Translations under genes and position numbers: made by a program | Notes under the pieces: model-generated | Seen by the model: the letters and a program-made list of their open reading frames with translations, nothing else | Databases searched by the model: none | Told to the model about the DNA's origin: nothing | Assembly (NCBI GenBank): GCA_050741915.1 | Contig: JBOGEX010000157.1 | Location: forward strand, 1 to 18,240 | Direction of reading: 5' to 3' | Source: JACCTH01 sp050741915 | Lineage (GTDB): Bacteria > Actinomycetota > Acidimicrobiia > Spongiisociales > ZC4RG35 | DNA length: 18,240 nt | Part shown: piece after piece, positions 13,232 to 18,240 of the stretch | Position numbering within the stretch: position 1 is the stretch's first letter | Layout of the letters: each line of letters begins with the position of its first letter

Positions 13232-13639
13232 TCAACGCTCAGTTCTCGCATCCTGACGAATGGCTAGCAGTCCTTGATAACCACCGATGAGGTCGGTCGC
13301 GCCAGGCACACCGAGCTGTCGGAGCGTCGCTGCCGCAAGGCTCGACTGGTAACCCTCGTTGCACACCACAATCACCTTCCGATTCGGTTCGAGATCGACG
13401 ACGCGGTCGGGACTCGATGGGGCGATTCGCCATTCCAGCACGTTGCGGTCGATCACCAGCGCACCTCGAAGTTCACCGTCGCGTCGTCGCTGCTCGATAG
13501 GCCTGATGTCGACGACCAGCGCACCATCGGCCTGCTCCCGTACCAACGCTTCTGGCGGTACCCGCACCAACTGACTCCGAGCTCGCGCCAGCAACTCATC
13601 GACTGTGCATTTCACAGAATGGTTCATTCGTGTCATCAA
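13232..13639 (-). CDS. Single-domain rhodanese-like sulfurtransferase
   Basis: The 135-aa protein is one rhodanese domain: G-A-L-V-V-D-I-R-P-I-E-Q-R near residues 39-51, the catalytic loop V-C-N-E-G-Y-Q-S-S with the active Cys at about residue 93, and the final D-L-I-G-G-Y-Q-G-L-L helix. It should transfer sulfane sulfur from thiosulfate, persulfide or polysulfide to a thiol acceptor in the cytosol. The second ATG (codon 5) could equally be the start, and neither has a strong ribosome binding site. It converges on the MFS gene with a 20-bp gap. Its role fits the sulfur theme of the MBL-rhodanese protein next door. Confidence 0.87.
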   Translation of the reverse strand: MMTRMNHSVKCTVDELLARARSQLVRVPPEALVREQADGALVVDIRPIEQRRRDGELRGALVIDRNVLEWRIAPSSPDRVVDLEPNRKVIVVCNEGYQSSLAAATLRQLGVPGATDLIGGYQGLLAIRQDARTER

Positions 13640-13804
13640 TCTACGTGGAATGGCCTATTGGGGGGAGGTCTGTTCCATCTGTGTCGGCCGGGAGGGGAGC
13701 ACAGTCCGCCTGCTCGTAATCCGCGGGCGGTCGAAGCGACGCCGTGGACCTCCCATGGCTCCGCCCTGAGGGAGTGAACGCTTCGGGCCGGTGGACTGGA
13801 AGCC
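13640..13804. other. Intergenic, no gene seen
   Basis: Upstream of the rhodanese gene no ECF-like pair (TGCAAT/CGTCTC) and no clear sigma-70 promoter is apparent. Open frames here have Arg/Pro/Ser-rich shadow composition. Nothing can be supported. Confidence 0.4.
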
Positions 13805-13978
13805 AGCTCCCGCGACAAGGTCTTTAACGGTCCAGGACACGAGCACCTCGCAGGGTGCGGCTAACGCCGCGATCTGCACCAATGTGAACGGCGGAACTCG
13901 GGTTGGGGAAGGACGTCGACGATCTGAGCGTCCTCGTGCTCGACCAGTTGGAGCAGCTGGATGCGGTCGATGCCAGGC
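13805..13978 (-). pseudogene. Frameshifted rhodanese-domain fragment
   Basis: On the minus strand from about 13978, V-P-G-I-D-R-I-Q-L-L-Q-L-V-E-H-E-D is followed by A-Q-I-V-D-V-L-P-Q-P-E-F-R-R-S-H, the start of a rhodanese domain (strand, D-V motif, then H before the usual I-x-G-A). After this the text continues in other frames (L-R-G-A-R-V-L-D-R, then V-K-D-L-V-A-G-A) and is lost before any catalytic Cys. At least two frameshifts are needed, so it is a relic. It differs from the intact rhodanese beside it and is not a recent copy. Confidence 0.5.
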
Positions 13979-14174
13979 ACGCAACGCTGGCGTTCCGGTG
14001 CGTGCGCAGGATCGTCGCGCCCTTGCTCCTCGTTCTCCTCAGGACGCTACCGGGTGACTGACCGCGCATCCACGACTTGGATTCAGACGGAACCGATGGG
14101 AGGATAGAGGTCGACCGGTCAGCCAGTCGCCGGGACAGGCAGGAAACACCCAAGGCAGAAGCAACGAAGACTGA
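13979..14174. other. Intergenic, no gene seen
   Basis: This spacer lies between the rhodanese fragment and the DUF1537 remnant. No consistent frame, repeat or promoter is recognised. Confidence 0.35.
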
Positions 14175-14880
14175 ATGATGGCCAGCACACTCGATGACAC
14201 ACTGCGCAGAGACGGCCGTCGCGTGGTGATCTTGGACGACGATTCGACGGGGACTCAGGCGTCGTCGCAGATCGATGTGATCCTGCAACCGGACCAGGCG
14301 GCCTTTGAGCGGTTCCATTCGAGCAAGGACATCGGCACCCTTCGCCCTCACCAACAATCGTGCCCTGGACCAAACGCGCGCTGTGGATCGAGTGCGCAAG
14401 ATTGTGGTGGCATTGAATGCCGCGGCTCAGAAAGAGAATGCAAGCGTCGCGGACATTCTTCGAGGAGATTCCACACTTCGCGGGCATGTCTTGCTGAGAT
14501 CGATGCATTGGGCCACGACCACGCGGTCACGCTGGTCGGGCCAGCGTTCCCCAAATTGGGACGTGTCACCCTCGATGGGTCCAATTTATGCGAGATGACG
14601 GTCGACTGGTCCCAGTCGTCGACACCAAGCAGGTGCATTCACCAAAGCGGAGCGGGCCAGTGAACTGGCATTTGCGGTCCCTTCGGAGAGTGCATCCAGA
14701 GTGCTGGGACAGCTCCGTCCCGGGGTTCCTGTGTGGCGCATTCCGCGACTGAATGCCGACACGATCACTCAGATCGTTGTTCCGGGAAACGTAGGAGATG
14801 ACGACCTCCTGACCCAGCTCCTCACGGAAATCATGAAATCGCCGAGCTTGACGCTCCGATCATCGGATCCGAAAGCATGA
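14175..14880 (+). pseudogene. Four-carbon acid sugar kinase (DUF1537) pseudogene
   Basis: The start ATGATG leads into R-R-V-V-I-L-D-D-D-S-T-G-T-Q, the N-terminal nucleotide-loop region of DUF1537 kinases (OtnK/DtnK group, which phosphorylate four-carbon acid sugars). After about codon 52 the match moves to another frame (F-A-L-T-N-N-R-A-L, then R-G-D-S-T-L-R-G-H-V), then back (L-A-E-I-D-A-L, V-G-P-A-F-P-K-L-G-R-V-T-L-D-G), then to D-D-G-R-L-V-P-V-V-D-T-K, and finally to a frame ending at TGA 14878-14880. At least four shifts and loss of the C-terminal domain make it non-functional. It lies just before the lldD-like gene, with which it probably shared a hydroxy-acid catabolic role. Confidence 0.75.
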
Positions 14881-15027
14881 CCTTTCCGGCTCACCAACAC
14901 CCGGGATCAATGGGAACAACCATTCGCCCACCAACCGGCCGCGAGGCCTCCGATCAGAGACAATGGGTTAGCTTGCTGCCCAAGATTTCCTTCAGGTCCC
15001 CTGGTTAACCGAACGCCCTCATAGGAA

Positions 15028-16252
15028 ATGCTGTCCACGCTTCGCTCTGTCCTACGGTTCAGCCGACCAGAGCTCGATCGAGTTCGCCGGCGGCTCTCGC
15101 GTGCGGTAAACGTTGCGGACCTCCGGTCAATGGCGGAGCGGAGACTGCCCCACGGAGTTTTCGATTACATCGATGGTGGCGCCGATGATGAAACAGCCCT
15201 TCACCGCAATCGCGATGCGTACGGGCGGATCGAATTCAAACCCCGCGTGCTGCAGGATGTCACCACGGTCGATACTGGATCGCGGCTCGTTGGTCAGAGC
15301 CTCGCTTTTCCGCTTGTACTGGCCCCAACCGGATTCACCCGGATCGCCCACCCGGACGGTGAACTGGCCGTAGCACGATCTGCGGCCCGGGCTCAGCTCC
15401 CGTACACACTTTCAACGTTGAGCACTCGTTCGATCGAGGAGGTGGCGGGGGTATCCGATGGTCGACTCTGGTTCCAGGTGTACATGTGGCGAGATCGCGC
15501 CCTCGTCAGCGAGTTAGTCAACCGGGCTGCAGCGGCGGGATACGAGGCGCTCTGCGTTTACGGTCGACACGCCGATCCTCAGCCGTCGCGAGCGTGACAT
15601 ACGGCGTGGCTTCACTTTGCCCCCGCAGATCGGCATTGGGACGGTCGTCGACGGCCTCCGCCATCCCGGCTGGACCTGGAGATTCGTGACATCCGAGCCA
15701 ATAACCTTCTCCAATGTGACCGGACACAACGTCGGTGATGGAACTGACGCCGTTTCCCTCGCGGCTTATGTCGGCAACCAGTTCGATCCTGGTATGTCCT
15801 GGCGGGACATCGAATGGCTTCGTACCAACTGGAAAGGTCCGATCGTACTGAAGGGCATCCAGACCATCGACGACGCTGAGATCGCGGTGAGCGAGGGCAT
15901 CGAGGCGATCGTGCTTTCGAACCATGGCGGTCGTCAGCTCGACTTCGCACCGGCCCCCGTGGAACTCTTACCCTCGGTAGTTGATTCCGTCGGTGGCGAG
16001 GTCGAGATCATTGTCGATGGTGGGGTGCGACGCGGGTCCGACATCGTCAAAGCCCTCGCTCTTGGCGCGCAGGCGTGCATGGCCGGTCGAGCATATCTCT
16101 ACGGTCTCGGAGTCGGTGGCGAACGCGGTGTCGATCATGTCCTCGACCTGCTCGGCCAAGGCATGCGTGCGACTATGGCCCTGATCGGCTGCCGATCGGT
16201 TAGAGACATCAATAGCGATCTGGTCCGATGGCGGGGCGATGTCGCGCCTTGA
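15028..16252 (+). pseudogene. FMN-dependent alpha-hydroxy-acid dehydrogenase (LldD-like) with one frameshift
   Basis: The first frame (15028-15597) starts M-L-S-T-L-R and contains F-D-Y-I-D-G-G-A-D-D-E, P-L-V-L-A-P-T-G-F and W-F-Q-V-Y, the FMN and substrate segments of lactate dehydrogenase or glycolate-oxidase-type enzymes. At A-L-C-V the frame breaks: GTTTACG (15556-15562) has one T more than the GTTACG needed to read V-T-V-D-T-P. Removing it joins the downstream frame, which carries the catalytic L-S-N-H-G-G-R-Q-L-D and the phosphate-binding D-G-G-V-R-R-G-S-D and ends at 16252. The corrected protein would be about 407 residues, near normal length. It may be a recent mutation, a strain-level pseudogene or a base-calling error. 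Confidence 0.82.
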
Positions 16253-16492
16253 TCCCTACAACGATGACAACCTCGGAAGAGCTCAGATCGATAGGCTCTT
16301 ACTCGGATAGCCGAGGCCCACGGTCCCATACTCGGCCTTGGCTCCTTCTCGGATTCCGCTACCCAACTCACGTTCATATTGTCCAGTCGACCCCTAAGAC
16401 TGTGCCTGATTGCCGGACCACACCCCTTTGCGCATTCGCCTAGGTCAACCTCTGTCATCGGCTGATGGTCCCGCGCCCCCGCTTGCCGCGCC
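16253..16492. other. Intergenic, nothing recognised
   Basis: These 240 bp lie between the lldD-like stop and the TauE/SafE start and hold no consistent frame or RNA. A promoter for the permease is expected here but none stands out. Confidence 0.35.
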
Positions 16493-17302
16493 ATGATTCT
16501 CCTCGTCTTGGCGGCGGCGACCAGCACCGTCGGTGTGCTCGGCGGTCTGGGGGGAGCGGTTTTGCTGGTACCCGCGCTTGTGTTGTCCGGCATGCCCGTG
16601 ACGGAAGCGGCTCCACTCGGCCTTCTCACGGTCGCCGCCGGATCGGTGGCGGCAGGCCCGAGGCATCTTGTGGAGCGCACGGTCAACCATCGTCTCGGCG
16701 TATCGACCGAGCTAGCTGCGACGATCGGCGCCATCGGCGGTGCCCTTGTATCCGGTCTCCTCCCCGAGCGGCCCCTCATATGGACTCTGGCGGCGGTGGC
16801 CTTGGCGGCTGCCTTGGTCGGCGGTGCTCGAAGAACCGTGCGCAATCCTGCTCAGCCCGGTTTGGGATCGGAGCATGTCGGGGAGCGGGTTGGGGCCCTC
16901 TCAGGGGCGTATCAGAGCGGCCGCGGAGTAGCGCCCTACCGGGTGCGTCGTGTTCCTGCCGGTCTGTTCCTCATCTGGCTCTCCGGACTAGTCGCGGGAA
17001 CGGTTGGCGCTAGCGGCGGATTCATCAAGACTCCAGTCACAAGCGAGATCATGAACGTCCCGACCCGGGTGGCGGCAGCCACCACCACATTCACCATCGG
17101 CATCACCTCGTCCGCGGCGCTGGTTGTTTTCGCCATCCAAGGCCGTATCGACGCCTGGACAGGCTCGGCCGTCATCCTCGGAAGCATGATCGGCGCCCTG
17201 GCAGGTGCAAGAGCCCAATCGCGGCTCCGAGCGGCGGTGGTCCGCCGTGCTCTAAGCATCGTGCTGGTGATTGTCGCCATCATCTTGGTGGTGGCCTCGT
17301 GA
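16493..17302 (+). CDS. TauE/SafE-family permease (sulfite exporter-like)
   Basis: The 269-aa membrane protein has the two TauE/SafE half-repeats. The first begins at once with G-V-L-G-G-L-G-G-A-V-L-L-V-P-A-L, the second near residue 166 with G-T-V-G-A-S-G-G-F-I-K-T-P-V, each the conserved Gly-rich signature followed by a Pro. About eight membrane segments are predicted, with a hydrophilic central loop at about 112-150. The family moves sulfite, sulfoacetate, taurine-derived or other organosulfur anions. The ATG at 16493 begins just at the first hydrophobic helix and lacks a clear ribosome binding site. It overlaps the DUF1634 gene by 4 bases (GTGA), a common pairing. Confidence 0.88.
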   Translation: MILLVLAAATSTVGVLGGLGGAVLLVPALVLSGMPVTEAAPLGLLTVAAGSVAAGPRHLVERTVNHRLGVSTELAATIGAIGGALVSGLLPERPLIWTLAAVALAAALVGGARRTVRNPAQPGLGSEHVGERVGALSGAYQSGRGVAPYRVRRVPAGLFLIWLSGLVAGTVGASGGFIKTPVTSEIMNVPTRVAAATTTFTIGITSSAALVVFAIQGRIDAWTGSAVILGSMIGALAGARAQSRLRAAVVRRALSIVLVIVAIILVVAS

Positions 17303-17601
17303 ACAAGAAAGAGAATCCGGCCATCAGCCAGGTCACCGGACGCCGCCAGGCGCTCGGTCTCAGGGGGGTCACGGGATTCACAGCCCTCGCCGCCGCTGCC
17401 GCTCTCCTCCTTCCTGGTGCAGCAGGAGAGCGGGCCGGTCTTGTCGCGATTGGAGCAGTGATCGCGACGCCGTTAATTCGGGTCGGCTGGCTCGTCGGTC
17501 GCTGGTGGCAAGAGCACGACCTTCGCTTCGTTGCTGTCGGCGCCGCACTGCTCGGCGTCATGGGCGTTGGGGCAGCACTCGCCGTGATTCTCGGCAGCTA
17601 A
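17299..17601 (+). CDS. DUF1634-type small membrane protein, TauE/SafE partner
   Basis: This 100-aa protein begins with a GTG inside the end of the permease gene. It has three hydrophobic segments at about residues 23-42, 46-68 and 76-98, with the conserved-looking T-P-L-I-R-V in the second. This is the plan of DUF1634 proteins, which are often encoded directly after TauE/SafE permeases and are presumed accessory subunits. The tight overlap supports co-translation. No terminator with a T-run follows. Confidence 0.8.
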   Translation: MNKKENPAISQVTGRRQALGLRGVTGFTALAAAAALLLPGAAGERAGLVAIGAVIATPLIRVGWLVGRWWQEHDLRFVAVGAALLGVMGVGAALAVILGS

Positions 17602-17724
17602 AAAGCTATCAGTGCCACCCATAAGGTCACGTCGGCGCCGAGCCGGATGGTGTCCTCAAAGGCGACAGCTACCGGCTGATAGGCAAAACAACGAGGCGAT
17701 GGCAGCCGAGGAGACCAGATAGAA
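17602..17724. other. Short decayed segment
   Basis: On the minus strand a phrase with A-F-E-D-T-I-R-L-G-A-D-V-T-L-W-V-A-L-I ends at a TAG just after the DUF1634 stop, but no start or family can be given. It may be the inside of a decayed insertion element whose end lies at 17725-17774. Confidence 0.25.
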
Positions 17725-17774
17725 CGCGCAGTTTCAACCGGCGACCACCGCGCAGTTCTCGGCCGGCGTTGACA
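17725..17774 (-). mobile_element. Probable end of an IS21-family element (remnant)
   Basis: Two imperfect direct repeats, CGCGCAGTTTCAACCGGC (17725-17742) and CGCGCAGTTCTCGGCCGGC (17749-17767), lie next to a terminal TGTCAAC (17768-17774, minus strand). Multiple terminal repeats of the type GCCGG-x-x-GA(A)AxCTG behind a TGT end are characteristic of IS21-family elements. No istA/istB gene is seen in the 120 bp of inner sequence, so this is a solo or decayed end. Confidence 0.42.
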
Positions 17775-17805
17775 CCCGGCCACACCCGGCTCGAGGCGCG
17801 TTTCG

Positions 17806-18240
17806 TCAGTCTGCGAGTAGGCCGCCGTCGACTGTAATTATCGAGCCGGTGATGTACGCCGAAGCTTTCGAGGCGAGGAACACCATCACACCTTGCAGAT
17901 CAGTAGGTTGGCCGAAACGCCCAATCGGTATGCGGGCGAGGATCTCTTCACCATGCTGGTCGAATATGTCGTCCGTCATTTCCGTCTGGATAGGACCGGG
18001 CACGACGCAGTTGGCGCGAATCCCCTGACGGGCGTGAGCCAGCGCAACCGCTCGAGTCAGAGCCATCACAGCTCCCTTTGACGCAGAGTAGGCGGGATAT
18101 CGCCAACCTCGACCCGTGAGCGCGGTGGGAGAGCTCAAGGTGATGATTGAACCATTAGCTTGCTCGATCATTTGAGGTAGGGCTTGTTTGATGGCCAGCA
18201 TCGTTCCGGTGGCGTTGACATCGATTGTGCGATTCCATGT
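17806..18240 (-). CDS. Short-chain dehydrogenase/reductase (partial, N-terminus outside window)
   Basis: The frame runs through the window edge on the minus strand. The visible C-terminal 144 residues start with the N-x-T-G-T helix region and contain the catalytic Ser strand (I-I-T-L-S-S), Y-S-A-S-K (Tyr and Lys of the SDR triad), V-V-P-G-P-I-x-T, and the end motif I-T-G-S-I-I-T-V-D-G-G. These mark a classical NAD(P)-dependent SDR of the FabG-like kind. The Rossmann G-x-x-x-G-x-G lies beyond the window. The substrate is unknown and the motif set does not discriminate within this large family. Confidence 0.9.
   Translation of the reverse strand, partial: TWNRTIDVNATGTMLAIKQALPQMIEQANGSIITLSSPTALTGRGWRYPAYSASKGAVMALTRAVALAHARQGIRANCVVPGPIQTEMTDDIFDQHGEEILARIPIGRFGQPTDLQGVMVFLASKASAYITGSIITVDGGLLAD

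Noticed and set aside
1..18240. CRISPR array
   Set aside because: No regularly spaced repeats of 20-40 bp are present anywhere in the window.

Overview
The window is GC-rich DNA with actinobacterial-type coding: many GTG starts, an ECF sigma factor paired with a zinc-type anti-sigma factor, and a MarR regulator. I would guess an environmental actinobacterium (Acidimicrobiia-like), but nothing here fixes the taxon. UGA is an ordinary stop for most genes.

Layout. 1-463 is the end of an MBL-fold protein. 495-1160 holds the 3' half of a tRNA-Met (a probable integration scar) and decayed DNA. 1161-1631 (minus) is a lipoprotein. 1900-3490 is a MarR module: marR, palindromic operators on both sides of it, a near-consensus promoter, a 36-codon leader ORF, a membrane protein and a small dimeric alpha/beta-barrel protein. 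3490-4720 is decayed and includes what looks like a remnant of a Z1-type endonuclease gene. 4726-8781 (minus) is a run of five genes: a four-helix membrane protein, a 61-aa Cys-rich protein, a BBE-type FAD oxidase, an OsmC protein and an FMO-like flavoprotein. 8907-13211 (plus) is the divergent run: ECF sigma factor, zinc anti-sigma factor, ArsM-like methyltransferase, MBL-rhodanese-rhodanese protein and MFS transporter. A convergent rhodanese gene follows at 13232-13639. 13.8-16.3 kb is a decay zone: a rhodanese fragment, a multiply frameshifted DUF1537 kinase and an lldD-like gene with one frameshift. 16.5-17.6 kb carries a TauE/SafE permease plus a DUF1634 partner. A probable IS21-family end and a partial SDR close the window.

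The most notable observation is in the methyltransferase at 9769-10566. Its frame is interrupted by a single UGA exactly where ArsM/AS3MT proteins carry the conserved Cys of the W-x-x-C-x-x-G-A-(L/M) motif. The frame then continues with normal ArsM-type sequence to a natural stop. A hairpin resembling a bacterial SECIS follows the UGA. This suggests a selenocysteine-containing ArsM-like enzyme, although a nonsense mutation is not excluded.

The two divergent runs share the 125-bp region 8782-8906, which contains two opposed copies of TGCAAT-N17/18-CGTCTC, one in front of each run. I infer one stress regulon: a redox-type zinc anti-sigma releases the ECF factor, which turns on both arms. The products (Sec/Cys methyltransferase, persulfide-dioxygenase-like MBL-rhodanese, exporter, OsmC, Cys-rich peptide, flavoenzymes) suggest handling of reactive sulfur, selenium, arsenic or other thiol-reactive compounds. 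The substrate is unknown.
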